The notes beneath the pieces were generated by a model. That model saw nothing but the letters and a program-made list of their open reading frames with translations, was not told the origin of the DNA and ran no database searches. The translations under genes were made by a program, and so were the position numbers. From Malus domestica (Eukaryota; Streptophyta; Magnoliopsida; Rosales; Rosaceae), in assembly GCF_042453785.1 (NCBI RefSeq), contig NC_091677.1, forward strand, positions 34,207,001 through 34,271,000: DNA of 64,000 nucleotides, written 5' to 3'. Position 1 is the first letter of the stretch; every line of letters starts with the position of its first letter. Of this stretch, positions 10,300 through 22,038 are shown piece after piece.

Positions 10300-12560
10300 G
10301 CTTCAGAAATCGAAGAGGCGCCTGCTCAGAAATCGAAGAGGCGTTTGCTTTCTCAAAAGCTGGGCTGCTTAGAGATCACGAGGGTTGATCTCAGAAATCG
10401 AAGAGGCGTTTGCTTTCTCAAAAGTTGGGCTGCTCAAAGACCACGAAGGCCGATCTCAGAAATCAAAGAGGCGCTCGCTTTCTCAAAAGCTGGGCTCCCC
10501 AGAGACCACGAGGGCCGATCTCAGAAATCGAAGAGGCACCTACTTTTCCAGCCTTGTCAGCACCTGTCACACGCACACTCAGCTTTGCGGAAATTATGGG
10601 CATTCTGTCGAAGATTTCTGGGGAAGTAGAAAACACATGAATCTTACTGTTCAATCACCCATTTCCCACACGCAACAATAGCTCATGGGTACCACAGATA
10701 ATTTTGCCAAAGTTCTCTGCCAAAGTTGAGCACGTGAAGCTTGCAGCTCCCACTACATCGCTCTGACCAAGAAGGGTAAAAGAATAGCAAAGAAACAGCA
10801 CTAACAAAGTTTAGACCCATAAATTTTGAAGGTCTAGCTACCATATTATTACCCACAAGGGTAAAGGAACAGTACCACTGCTGGATAATTGGAAAGTCCC
10901 TGTGTGTCAACCTCTGTGCTTCGTGGCAAGGTAGACTAGCAAACATGCCCAACCTTTACTCACATTCGAGAAAACACTCCCAATAAGATTGCTTGCTCCA
11001 AAATCGAAGAGGCACCGTCCTCCGAATCTCGAGAGCCAGACTCCCAACATGACTACTTTCTTAAAAATCGAAGAGAGGGTAAAGGAACAGTACCATTGCT
11101 GGATAATTGGAAAGTCCCTGTGTGTCAACCTCTGTGCTTCGTGGCAAGGTAGACTAGCAAACATGCCCAACCTTTACTCACATTCGAGAAAACACTCCCA
11201 ACAAGATTGCTTGCTCCAAAATCGAAGAGGCACCGCCCTCCGAATCTCGAGAGCCAGACTCCCAACATGATTACTTTCTCAAAAATCGAAGAGACACTAC
11301 TCCCCGAATCTTCGAGAGCCAGACCCCCAGCATGATTGCTTTCTCAAAAATCGATGAGGCATCGTTCTCCGAATCAATCGAAGAGGCGCTCGCTTTCTCA
11401 AAAGCTGGGCTGCTCAGAGACCACGAGGGCCGATCTCAGAAATCGAAGAGCCACCTACTTTTCTAGCCTTGTCAGCACCTGTCACACGCACACTCAGCTT
11501 TGCAGAAATTATGGGCATTCTGTCGAAGACTTCTGGTGAAGTAGAAAGCACATGAATCTTACTGTTCAATCACCCACTTCCCACACGCAACAATAGCTCA
11601 TGGGTACCACAGATAACTTTGCCAAAGTTCTCTGCCAAAGTTGAGCACGTGAAGCTTGCAGCTCCCACTACATCGCTCTGACCAAGAAAGGTAAAAGAAT
11701 AGCAAAGAAACAACACTAACAAAGTTTAGACACATAAATTTTGAAGGTCTAGCTACCATATTATTACCCACAAGGGTAAAGGAACAGTACCACTGCTGGA
11801 TAATTGGAAAGTCCCTATGTGTCAACCTCTGTGCTTCGTGGCAAGGTAGACTAGCAAACATGCCCAACCTTTACTCACATTCGAGAAAACACTCCCAACA
11901 AGATTGCTTGCTCCAAAATCGAAGAGGCACCGTCCTCCGAATCTCGAGAGCCAGACTCCCAACATGACTACTTTCTCAAAAGCGAAGAGAGGGTAAAGGA
12001 ACAGTACCATTACTGGATAATTGGAAAGTCCCTGTGTGTCAACCTTTGTGCTTCGTGGCAAGGTAGACTAGCAAACATGCCTAACCTTTACTCACATTCG
12101 AGACAACACTCCCAACAGGATTGCTTGCTCCAAAATCGAAGAGGCACCGCCCTCCGAATCTCGAGAGCCAGACTCCCAACATGATTACTTCCTCAAAAAT
12201 CGAAGAGACACTGCTCTCCGAATCTCGAGAGCCAGACCCCCAGCATGATTGCTTTCTCAAAAATCGAAGAGGCATCGTTCTCCGAATCTCGAGAGCCAGA
12301 TACCACAGACCACTTTTTCAAAGTGCTCTGACAGAGTTAAAACATGTGAAACTGGCAGCTCCCACTACCGTGCTATGACCAAGCAGGGTAAAGGAATAGC
12401 ATTACTACTTGTTGTTAGGGAGACTCCTATATATGTCGACCTCCATCCCCAACGGACAGGCAGACTTGCAAAAATGCTCAACCCTTCATCATATCTGAGA
12501 GGGCACTCCCAACGAAGCCTTTCGAAATATTCAGCTTTCTTTCCCCCCGATAATACCTCT
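10300..12560. repeat. Nested tandem and higher-order repeats
   Basis: A short unit containing aaatcgaagaggc and ctcaaaagctgggctgct recurs many times (about 10310-10545, 11380-11455). A longer unit starting gggtaaaggaacagtacca and ending at atcgaagaggcacc occurs at about 10858, 11080, 11774 and 11992. A larger block (about 10555-10980) is repeated at about 11468-11900, a higher-order period near 915 bp. Open frames here are by-products of the repetition. Confidence 0.8.
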
Positions 12561-13664
12561 GCAAACAAGCTATACTAGAGCAAGAATATCTCATATCATC
12601 AGGGTTAAAAGCAAGAGTATCCCATATCATGCTTTTTCCCTGTCTTTTCCTTTGGCCTTGTTTTTACCTGCAAGACAAGGAGAAAGAGAGCAATCAGTCA
12701 GCACTTGGAATCAAGCTTCCAGCCAGGAACTGACTGCCTGGAACCCCTTACCTGATTACTTACCTGGCATTGCTCTCGAGTACTCATCTTCAACATCTTA
12801 TGTTTCCAGGGAAGATTCCGCATCTGCTTGAGGAACAGATAGGGCAAGTGCGAAGGATACAAGGAAGCATGTGGAGACAAGCGTAACAGCACACGTGCCG
12901 ATACATCCATTACTCTGTCAAAAGCAAAAGTATCCCATATCAGCAGGGTGGAACGTACTCTAGATTTGATGGACTTGTTTTGACCCTCAAATTCTTCAGT
13001 CGGCCTTATACTCTGGAGGAAACCAGAAAACCCTCCAGCTCAGTTCAAGAATAAGCCTGTGGAAAGTTACTTCTTCAAAAGCAAAAGTATCCTATATCAT
13101 CTCTTCTCATTTTTCTTCTCTTTATCCTTCATGCTGCTGCAAGATGGGGAGAAGGTGAACAATCAGTCGGAGCTCTGATTGCTTACCTTGTCTGTCACCT
13201 CTTTCAGCAGACCCCCTAGCTCGGCGACTTGGGGGACTCCTACTACATGGTTTGTATCGCGCTTGACCAAGCCTGAAACTACAAGTAAGCTTCAAGTGAA
13301 ATTGATACATTACCTTGTGCATCTCCACCAGTTGAAGATACCACCCCTGGATGGAGGAAGAGTACTTCCAGAGAAGATGCCACATCTACCTATGAGACAG
13401 ATAAGGCAAGTCAAGACGACACCACACTCCGATACTTAGAAGTTTCGTGATTACGAGATCATTCTCCCACAATATTTCCTAATGTCATTTGTACTAAATC
13501 ATTCACTTGTACTCACTAAAGGAGAGCTTGAACCTATGTACTTGTGTAAACCCTTCACAATTAATGAGAACTCTTCTATTCCGTGGACGTAGCTAATCTG
13601 GGTGAACCACGTACATCTTGTGTTTGCTTTCCTATCTCTATCCATTTATATACTTATCCACACT

Positions 13665-14306
13665 AATGATCGGAGCAATCTAGCGAAGATCACAAAAAGC
13701 GACCGTTTTCGCTACCTAGGATCTATCTTGCAAGAGAACGGAGAATTAGATGGAGATCTCAACCATGGAATACGAGCTGGATGGATGAAGTGTAAGAGTG
13801 CATCCGGCGTGTTGTGTGACCGTCGTAGGCTACTGAAGCTCAAGGGAAAATTTTATAGGACGGCAATAAGGCCAGCAATGTTGTATGGCACAGAATGTTG
13901 GGCGGTGAAGCATCAACACATACACAAAATGGGTGTAGCGGAGATGAGGATGCTTCGTGGGATGTGTGGGCACACGAGAAAGGATAAGATTGGGAATGAG
14001 GATATCCGAGGTAAAGTAGGAATAGCCGAAATTGTAGGAAAGATGAGAGAAAATCGGCTCCGGTGATTTGGACATGTGCAAAGAAGGCCGACTGACGCTC
14101 CGGTTCGAAGATGTGACTACGGGACAGAGGTTCAGGGCAGAAGGGGTAGAGGAAGACCTAGGAAAACTTTGGAAGAGACTCTAAGAAAAGACTTAGAGTA
14201 CTTGGATCTAACGGAGGACATGACACAAAACCGAGCGCAATGGCGTTCTAGGATTCATATAGCCGACCCCACTTAGTGGGAAAAGGCTTTGTTGTTGTTG
14301 TTGTAC
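13665..14306 (+). pseudogene. 5'-truncated LINE (RTE-like) reverse transcriptase tail
   Basis: Codons from about 13690 to 14275 encode the C-terminal part of a non-LTR reverse transcriptase: FRYLGSILQENGE, then AIRPAMLYGTECWAVK, RMLRGMCGHTRKD, and GRRGRGRPRKTLEET, a signature of RTE-clade plant LINEs. One in-frame TGA (about 14065) replaces the Trp of the usual RWFGHV motif, and the next frame continues it. The 3' end has gttgttgttgttg (14291-14304), the simple-repeat tail typical of RTE elements. The 5' truncation is normal for LINE insertions. Confidence 0.8.
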
Positions 14307-15324
14307 TCGTAATACAAGTGGTACTCTACGTATTATTATATAAGTGGTGAAAAATCTTACTTTTTATATTATCAATATTTTAACATAAGAATCTCACTAC
14401 TTGTACAGAGACACATGATACACTACTCCGTGTTCTGATCACATTAAAAAATCTCTCAATCGATTGAGACTCGATTGGCTGGCATGGAAATGTGCCCCAC
14501 ATCTGGGACACTTACTGTCTTTTTAATTTTGCCATTGAAAAATGATTTCTTCACCACTTTTAGGATTGGTTTGGTATTGCTGTGCTTTGAAAAAAAATTG
14601 TATATGTTGTGCTGTGAGAATAAGCTCATTTTTGTTGCTTCACGTTTTCAGTTTTTTTTTTCACCTAAAACTATGAAAATAAGCTGTTTTTAAGTGTTTA
14701 CCAAACATTTTTTTGAGATCAGCTTTTTTTGATACCCAATTTTTATAAAAGCATCACAGTACCAAACAAGTACTTAATCTCATACATCCTTTTATTTGTT
14801 AACATTGAGCTCTAACAGACCTTCAAAAAGTAAAAAATATAAGCTTGAGGAAAAGATGGTAATCTCTCGTACCTTTCATTTAGTAATAGGCCGAAATTGC
14901 AATAAAGTTTGTGACATATCCTTAACATATTTAATTGGGCTGATATTTTCCCTAAACATGTATTTTTTTCCTTCTTGAAACTCATATTTTAGTTTCTATT
15001 TAATATTTACCCAAATTCAACTAAATTAATCTAATTGTAGGTTTGGAGAGCACTAGTAAAATAGAAATGAAATTATAAAGCTTGACTCAAGATCTGACTA
15101 ATTTTAGACACCATATCATTTAAGGCATGAAAATATAGCATGGAATCTGATTCGGCTAATTTATTTACTATTAATGTTGCGAAAATTGTAAAACTTGCAA
15201 CTCGTGCATGAGACGATTCGTTGAACCCAACCCTTTACAGATATGCAATTATTACAAAAATGTTTTCAGATTCATCCAACCTTATCAAGACCTAAAATTA
15301 TTGAAAACAATTCTTAAGTTCAAC
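14307..15324. other. AT-rich intergenic DNA
   Basis: I see no gene, repeat array or transposon end in this kilobase. The short frames at 14475 and 14796 have no motif. Confidence 0.5.
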
Positions 15325-15333
15325 TATATATAC
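15325..15333 (+). promoter_or_regulatory. TATA box of cysteine-rich peptide gene 1
   Basis: TATATATAC lies about 80 bases before the ATG at 15409, a usual plant TATA distance with a short leader. The related genes at 47556 and 52710 have TATATATA about 100 bases upstream. Confidence 0.5.
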
Positions 15334-15408
15334 TCGTAGATTTGGAGACACTGCAAGTGCACAACGATCATAATTATTTTTCTCTAGGTATCAAAAACTT
15401 GAAAACCT

Positions 15409-15809
15409 ATGGAGAAAGGTTCGCTCAAACTGATTTTCCTTGTTGCTTTATTGGTCGCATTTGCTGGTAAAATACTTTGCTCAAATAACTTTTATTACGC
15501 TCACTTTTTCTCATATTTCCCTGATCACCTTTTCTCTTTAAACTTGTGCAACTTGCCACATACATAGTATATGTTATAAGCATGTGATATTTCTAATTAA
15601 TAATTAAGGAAATATTTGTGGTAGGTGTACAAGTTGGAGTCGAAGCAGGGGACCTATGGCAACCTGGTCTCTGCAGAACAATTGATGATTGTGATGACCC
15701 CGTCAAATGTAAATGCAACGCTGGTCTATGTGTTTGTCCTAAGGAAGTGGTGAAATTAACGTTTGAAGCCTCATCTGCATACTCGCAAGAGCATAAGGAA
15801 ACCCCGTAA
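15409..15809 (+). CDS. Secreted six-cysteine peptide, gene 1
   Basis: Two exons, 15409-15466 and 15625-15809, GT-AG intron in phase 1, encoding 80 residues. The N-terminus (MEKGSLKLIFLVALLVAFAG) is a clear signal peptide. The mature part has six cysteines spaced C-x5-C-x5-C-x-C-x4-C-x-C (LCRTIDDC to LCVC), then a polar tail ending EHKETP. The exon sizes (58 and 185 nt) are the same in the genes at 47556 and 52710, so it is one family. The compact cysteine pattern suggests a disulfide-stabilised apoplastic peptide of the defensin-like, nodulin-like or knottin type, but I cannot place it in a named family. Function, such as defence or signalling, is not shown by the sequence. Confidence 0.75.
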
Positions 15810-15921
15810 TCAAAAGTCTCTTAATTCTCACATTAGATTGTTAAACTGTTTGTGCGGTCCTATTAAACCACACAAGTTACAAATGTGAGGACTATTTGAA
15901 TAAATAATAAATAACACCAAC

Positions 15922-16195
15922 TGTTGTAAATAGTATAATATGTATGCCCACATGCATACAGTAAACATGTCATATGTTTAACAGTGTTTTTGTTTGTTTC
16001 CATGGTGATGCTCTATAAAAAGAGCTTTACGAATGTTCAACAAAGCAGAGAGAAAAAAGGAAGAGAAAAATATATAATAGCAATAATATACATTACTTCC
16101 TCTGCAACAGCTTGTGTTGGTATAATACTCTGCAACTGCTTCGTTCCTGTCCCGAATAAAGATTATCTCTCTATAACTTTTACATTTTTATAACA
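15922..16195 (+). repeat. 5' LTR of Copia element 1
   Basis: Runs TGTTGTAAATAG to TTTTTATAACA. TATA box ctctataaaaagagc at about 16009-16023 marks the R-region promoter. A duplicated ending is seen in the 3' LTR with three substitutions in 274 bases. Confidence 0.92.
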
Positions 16196-16209
16196 CGTTA
16201 TCAGCACGA
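16196..16209 (+). promoter_or_regulatory. Primer-binding-like site of Copia element 1
   Basis: cgttatcagcacga follows the LTR directly. Copia element 2 has cattatcagcacgc at the same place (56132-56145), so the site is conserved. It is not the standard initiator-Met site; the priming tRNA is not clear to me. Confidence 0.6.
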
Positions 16210-16488
16210 GTCTCTACGTATAACCATGTCTCATTTACATTCACTAAACAATAAAGGAAATCATTCTCTCATTTCTCTCCGCCGAACGAAAAAAAAGAAA
16301 AAAAAAATGCTTCCTCTAAGGTTTTTCCTGTTCATCTTCTTCATCTGCCTCAACTGCGCGGTATATCCTCGCGACGAACTGTTTGCTCCATGCCTGCTCG
16401 TAGTTCTCCAACTAGCGGTTACATACATCTTTGATTACTTGTTTGGTTTGGATATTGATTACTAACATAGTATTTATATTGATTTTAC

Positions 16489-16894
16489 TGCAATCCAAGA
16501 TGGTGCGGTACAATCGCCCATCTTGAACTGCAAATTTCATCTTACTGCGATCCAAGATGGTGCGGTATCATCGCCTATCTTGGACTGCATATCTACTTTT
16601 ACTGCAAATTTCAGGTGGAGCGGTATAATCGCTCTCCTTGCTCTCCAAATTTAAATTTACCTGTTGTTTAATTTCATTGCAATTTTAGGTGGTGCGGTAT
16701 AATCGCCCTCCTTGCTCTCCAAATTTAAATTTACCTGTTGTTTAATTTCATTGCAATTTTAGGTGGTGCGGTATAATCGCCCACCCTGCTCTGCGTATTT
16801 CAATTTTCTTGCTACTTGAGTGGTGCGGACTAATCGCCCATTCCATGTTAGATTCTTTCAATGAGAATGGTGCGGTAAAATCGCCCTTCTCATT
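16489..16894 (+). repeat. Array of seven related stem-loops in the Copia 1 leader
   Basis: Seven inverted repeats share a core GG(T)GCG-loop-CGCC, with a 7-base loop close to GTATAAT and a single bulged T (A in the third). Positions: 16496-16525, 16552-16583, 16613-16639, 16687-16712, 16762-16785, 16818-16843, 16860-16894. Lower stems differ between copies yet keep pairing: CAAGATGG with CATCTTG, GGTGG with CCACC, AATGAGAA with TTCTCATT. Spacing is 47-74 bases. The array lies between the primer site and the gag ATG at 17055. Role unknown; RNA packaging, dimerisation or translation control are possible. Confidence 0.8.
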
Positions 16895-17054
16895 CACCCT
16901 GAAAATCTCGAGCTAGAAGTTTCGAGTGCTTATCATTTTGGCTTGAAGATCAAAATGAAAAATTTGTAATAACCAGAAGTTCTAACATCACATTCCTTTA
17001 GGAATACATATTACTGCAAGTTCTTACACATCTCATTTTCTTTCAGAAAAGAAA

Positions 17055-18113
17055 ATGGCAAACTTGGCTAAGCTTGAATATGCTGCCCTGGACATTACCG
17101 GGAAGAATTACCTTACTTGGGTACTTGATACCAAGATCCATCTGGAAGCAGGGAATCTTGGAGATACCATCAGGGATGAAAGCAGCTCATCTTCTCAAAA
17201 TCGGGCGAAGGCTATGATCTTTATTCGCCGCCATTTTGATGAGGCACTAAAGAGTGAGTACTTAACGGTTGAAGATCTGTTAGCTCTCTGGGAGGCCTTG
17301 CGAAGCAGATACAATCACCAGACAACGGTGATTCTTCCAAAAGCTCACTATGAGTGGTCTCACCTGAGAATTCAGGATTTCAAATTAGTGGCGGAGTACA
17401 ATTCTGCGTTGTTCAGGATTACCTCTCAGATGAAGCTCTGTGGGGATACCATTACTGATGAAATGTTGCTGGAAAAGACTTACAACACATTTCATGCCAA
17501 TAACGTGCTCCTGCAGCAGCAGTATAGAGCGAGAGGCTACACTGAATACAACCAGCTGATATCTGTGCTTCTGGTAGCTGAACAGAACAATGAGCTCCTG
17601 ATGAAAAACCATAATTCCCGACCTACTGGATCTGCACCATTCCCAGAAGTAAATGCTGCTTCCCTCGAAGTGAACGCCACATCCTCTGGTGGTAATTATC
17701 ATAAACAAGGACGTGGCCACAAACGAGGTTGATGGAATAGGAAAGGCAAGAACCATGGTGGTCAGTTTCACAACCAGGTTCAGAGGCATAATTCTGGCCC
17801 AAGCTTCAAAAATGTGAATCGTCACAAAGGCAAAGCTAACATGACCAATGCTCCCAGGAACTCTGAATGAGCCTGCCATAGGTGTGGTGGCAATGGGCAT
17901 TGGGTGCGAACTTGTCGTACCCCAAAACATCTGGTGGAGTTGTATCAAGCCTCCCTCAAGAAGAAGGGTGTCGAGACCAATTTTCTCGACCAGGCTAAAC
18001 CAATGGATATACCTGATCCAGTGTTTGATTTATCAGGGCAATTTGACGCAACTCACCTAGATGTTTCAGACTTCATTATGGAAAGGGGGAATGAAGTATA
18101 TCGGTCCGACTAA
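17055..18113 (+). pseudogene. Copia 1 gag with two in-frame stops
   Basis: Starts MANLAKLEYAALDITGKNY, a UBN2-type Copia gag N-terminus, with the WEALRSRYNHQ region following. In-frame TGA codons interrupt it at 17730-17732 and 17868-17870. Downstream is the zinc knuckle CHRCGGNGHWVRTC (C-x2-C-x4-H-x4-C), and the frame ends at TAA 18111-18113. Gag should coat the RNA in cytoplasmic particles. With the stops, full-length Gag is not made unless they are read through. Confidence 0.88.
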
Positions 18114-18211
18114 ATCGTTTATGTTTGATGTACTTTTATTATGCTGAACTTGTTGTCTAAAACTAGTTTTTCAGATTCAATAAAAATGGCATGTAAATTT
18201 CCTGTTATAAA
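18114..18211 (+). other. Non-coding spacer between gag and pol
   Basis: Gag ends at 18113 in one frame and pol resumes in another frame by about 18212. The spacer and start of pol contain tttttcag (about 18167) and aataaaa (about 18179), which look like a splice acceptor and a polyadenylation signal. Copia element 2 also has a spacer with stops at this place (about 58402-58660). Confidence 0.55.
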
Positions 18212-21200
18212 TTGTTTGTTAACTGTGATTCCATTTACTCAAAAAGCATGGATAAAAACTGTGGTTATTCTCAGAACATGAGAAATGGCGGAGATATTTG
18301 TCTTGCAGACAGTGCAACCACACATACAATACTTCGTGATCGAAAGTATTTCTCAAGCTTAATGCTTACAAAAGTAGGGGTAACAACAATATCAGGACCT
18401 TCAGATGTAATTGAAGGCTCAGGGAAAGCCCAGATTATGTTACCAAATGGAACAATATTGTCCATACAAAATGCATTGTATGCTACTCGATCTACTCGAA
18501 ATTTGTTGAGTTTCAAAGACATACGTATAAATGGATACCACATTGAAACGAAAAGTGCAAAAAATGTGGAGTATCTATGCATTACCTCCAATGATACCCA
18601 GAAGCGTATATTGGAGAAGTTGCGTGGTTTTTCGAGTGGATTATATTATACATACATAAGGACAGTTGAATCACATACTATCATGAACCAGAAGTTTATT
18701 GATTCAAAGGTTTACATGCTTTGGCATGACCGTCTGGGTCATCCAGGATCCACCATGATGCGTAGGATCATTACCAACTCTAATGGACATCCATTATTGA
18801 GCAGAGACATTGCTATCTCAAATGATAACCCTTGCAAGGCTTGTTCTCAAGGGAAGTTGGTAATTAGACCATCATAACTAAAGGTTGATGCTGAATCCCC
18901 ATCATTTCTACAAAGAATTCAAGGGGATATATGTGGACCTATTCAACCATCTTGTGGACCATTTCGATATTTTATGGTTTTGGTTGATGCATCCACCAGA
19001 TGGTCACATGTTTGTCTCTTGTCTACTCGGAATGTAGCTTTTGCGAGACTTCTTGCTCAGATAACTAAGTTACGAGCACAATTCCCAGATTATCCCATTA
19101 AATCAATCCGACTTGATAATGCTGGTGAATTTACGTCTCAAACCTTTGATGATTACTGCATGACATTGGGCATTGATGTTGAACACCCTGTTCCTCATGT
19201 CCATACTCAAAATGGTTTAGCAGAAGCATTGATCAAGCGGCTTCAGTTAATAGCCCGCACTCTGATTATGAAAACCAAATTGCAAGTTTCTGCATGGGGA
19301 CATGCCATTCTACATGCTGCATCATTGGTTCGATTGAGACCTATAGCCAACCACCAATACTCCTCAATACAACTCATGTTTGGACATCAGCCAAACATTT
19401 CACATTTACGAGTTTTTGGTTGTGCTGTTTATGTGCCTATTGCACCCCCGCAACGCACTAAAATGGGACCTCAGCATAGACTGGGAATTTATGTGGGTTT
19501 TGATTCACCATCTATTATTAGATATTTGGAACCCTTGACAGGTGATATGTTTACAGCTCGTTTTGCTGATTGTCATTTTGATGAGACAATCTTCCCATCG
19601 TTAGGGGGAGAAAAGACCGTTCCAGAAGAACAGACAGAGCTGACATGGGTTGTTCCCACCTTGTCTCATTTTGATCCTCAAACCATTCAATGTGAAAATG
19701 AAGTGAAAAGGATCGTTCATCTTTAAAGCATTGCCAATCAAATGCCAGATGCATTTAATGACGCTATGAAAGTGACAAAATCGCATATACCAGCTGCAAA
19801 TGCACCTGCCAGAATTGATGTCCCTGTTGGACAAAATAAAGTGGCAGCGAATGATTCATCTGGTGCACGCCTGAAGCGTGGTAGACCACTAGGTTCAAAA
19901 GATTCAGCCCCTTGAAAGAGAAAGACGAGGGCACAACTGAATCCAAATGAAATCATTCAGGAAGAGAGAGTAAATGACAAATCCACAATTCATGACTCTG
20001 GACTTCCAGAAGAAGAAAATGGCCCTGAAGAGACAGAAGTACATGAAAGCAAAGAAATCTCCATAAATTATGCATGTACTAATGAATTGTGGGATCGGAA
20101 TGAAATAATCATTGACGATATGTTTGCATTCGCAGTAGCCACTGAAATCATATTAAGTGATGATATTGAGCCCCGCTTTGTTGATAAATGCAAACAGAGA
20201 CAAGATTGGCCTAAGTGGAAAGATGCAATCCAGGCAGAATTAAATTCCTTGGAAAGGTGAAGTGTTTTTGGACCAGTAGTCCAAACCCCAACTGATGTAA
20301 ACCCCGTAGGTTACAAATGGGTATTTACAAGGAAACACAATGAGAAAAACGAGATTGCTAGATACAAAGCACGACTCGTTGCACAAGGCTTTTCACAAAG
20401 ACTTGGAATTGATTATGAGGAGACATACTCTCCTGTAATGGACACAATTACGTTCCGTTACTTAATAAGTTTGGTGATTTCAGAAAAACTTGACATGCGA
20501 CTGATGGATGTCATCACCGCGTATCTATATGGAGAATTAGATACTGACATATATATGAAAGTCCCAGAAGGACTTAAGTTGCCTGAAGCAACAAACAAAC
20601 CACGGGGTATGTTCTCAATCAAATTAAGGCGATCACTATATGGGCTGAAACAATCTGGGCGAATGTGGTATAATCGTCGCAGTGAGTATTTGATTAAAGA
20701 AGGATATATCAACAATGTCATCTGCCCTTGTGTGTTCATTAAGAAATCCAACTCTGGATTTGCTATAGTGGCAGTATATGTTGATGATATGAACTTAGTT
20801 GGGACTCCTGAAGAGCTCCATAAAACTGCTGAATATCTGAAAAACGAATTTGAAATGAAAGACCTTGGGAAAACCAAATATTGTCTAGGCCTGCAGATCG
20901 AGCATTGTGTTAGTGGAATTTTGGTCCATCAATCAGCTTACATTGAAAAAATACTGAAGCGATTTGGCATGGACAAGGCTTATCCACTTAGCACCCCAAT
21001 GGTCGTTCGTTCTTTAGACATTAAGAAAGATCCATTCCGTCCAAAGGAAGATGATGAACTGGTCCTTGGTCCAGAAATACCATATTTAAGCGTAATATGT
21101 GCTTTATTGTATTTAGCACAATGTACTAGACCAGATATAGCTTTTTCAGTTAACTTGTTAGCCAGGTACAGCTCTGCTCCAACAATTCGTCATTGGAAGG

Positions 21201-21826
21201 GAGTCAAAGATGTTCTACGATACCTTCGTGGGACAACAGATATGGGTCTCTTCTACTCAGACAAGCCCACAAATGAACAAATCCTTGTTGGATACGCAGA
21301 TGCTGGTTTTCTCTCCGATCCGCATAAAGCCCGCTCACAAAATGGATATGTGTTCACTAATGGAGATACTGCAATTTCATGGCGATCAACGAAGCAAACG
21401 CTAGTTGCAACATCTTCCAATCATTCGGAAATAATTGCTCTACATGAAGCAAGTCATGAATGTTCTTGGTTAAAATCAATGATCCATCACATCCGGAATT
21501 CATGTGGTCTACCTTCAAAGACAAACACTCCAATTGTCATCCATGAAGATAATGCAGCCTGTGTCGCCCAGATGAAGGAAGGATTTATCAAAGGTGATAA
21601 GACTAAACACATATCTCCAAGATTTTTCAGCGCACATGAGCTTCAGAAGGCTAAAGTTATTGAAGTCAGACAAATCTGTTCCAATGAAAATTTAGCAGAC
21701 TTGTTCACCAAATCTCTACCAAAGTGCATATTTCAGAAGCTAGTGCAGGGAATCGGATTACGTCGGCTTACAAATTTGAAGAATGCAGAATCAGGGGGAG
21801 ATCCAATTCAGGGGGAGCATCCATGA
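18212..21826 (+). pseudogene. Copia 1 pol polyprotein with four in-frame stops
   Basis: One frame throughout, stopped at 18875 (TAA), 19724 (TAA), 19913 (TGA) and 20258 (TGA). Order: protease (LADSATTHTIL), GAG-pre-integrase with His-His-Cys-Cys (WHDRLGHP ... CKACSQGKL), integrase core (DASTRW, RLDNAGEFTS, HTQNGLAEALIKR), reverse transcriptase (YKARLVAQGF, DYEETYSPV, AVYVDDMNLVG), RNase H (GYADAGFLSD, HEDNAA, TKHISPRFF, NLADLFTKSLP). The order of integrase before reverse transcriptase defines Copia. The long open stretch 20438-21826 holds intact reverse transcriptase and RNase H motifs. Confidence 0.92.
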
Positions 21827-22028
21827 TACATGCATGTTGTACTCTTTTTTCTTCGCTTAGGATTTTTCCCACTGGGTTTTTCCTATCAAGGTTTTAACGA
21901 GGCAACATAAGCATGCTCAACACCATCCGGATAAAGTTGTACTCTTTTTCCTTCGCTATGTTTTTTTTCCCACAGGGTTTTTCCAAGCAAGATTTTAATG
22001 AGGCAACTGATGTTGATATGTGGGCATC

Positions 22029-22038
22029 CAAGGGGGAG
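22029..22038 (+). promoter_or_regulatory. Polypurine tract of Copia element 1
   Basis: caagggggag lies directly before the 3' LTR, as needed for plus-strand priming. Element 2 has the identical tract at 63779-63788. Confidence 0.8.

Larger units (their letters stand above)
9400..13664 (+). mobile_element. Non-autonomous LTR element (LARD-like), partial
   Basis: The right end resembles the 3' part of an LTR: a polypurine-like cttgggggact at about 13228-13240 precedes a segment ending with gtggacgtagc and gggtgaaccacgtac, a block shared with the LTRs at 5213, 7353 and 29336. The interior has an antisense ORF (9489-10169), a large repeat array (10300-12560) and a non-coding stretch (12560-13240). 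There is no gag or pol. I could not find the 5' LTR, so the left limit is approximate. Confidence 0.5.

Noticed and set aside
17385-17948. 187-codon minus-strand frame across Copia 1 gag
   Set aside because: Shadow of gag on the opposite strand; gag with its zinc knuckle explains the sequence.
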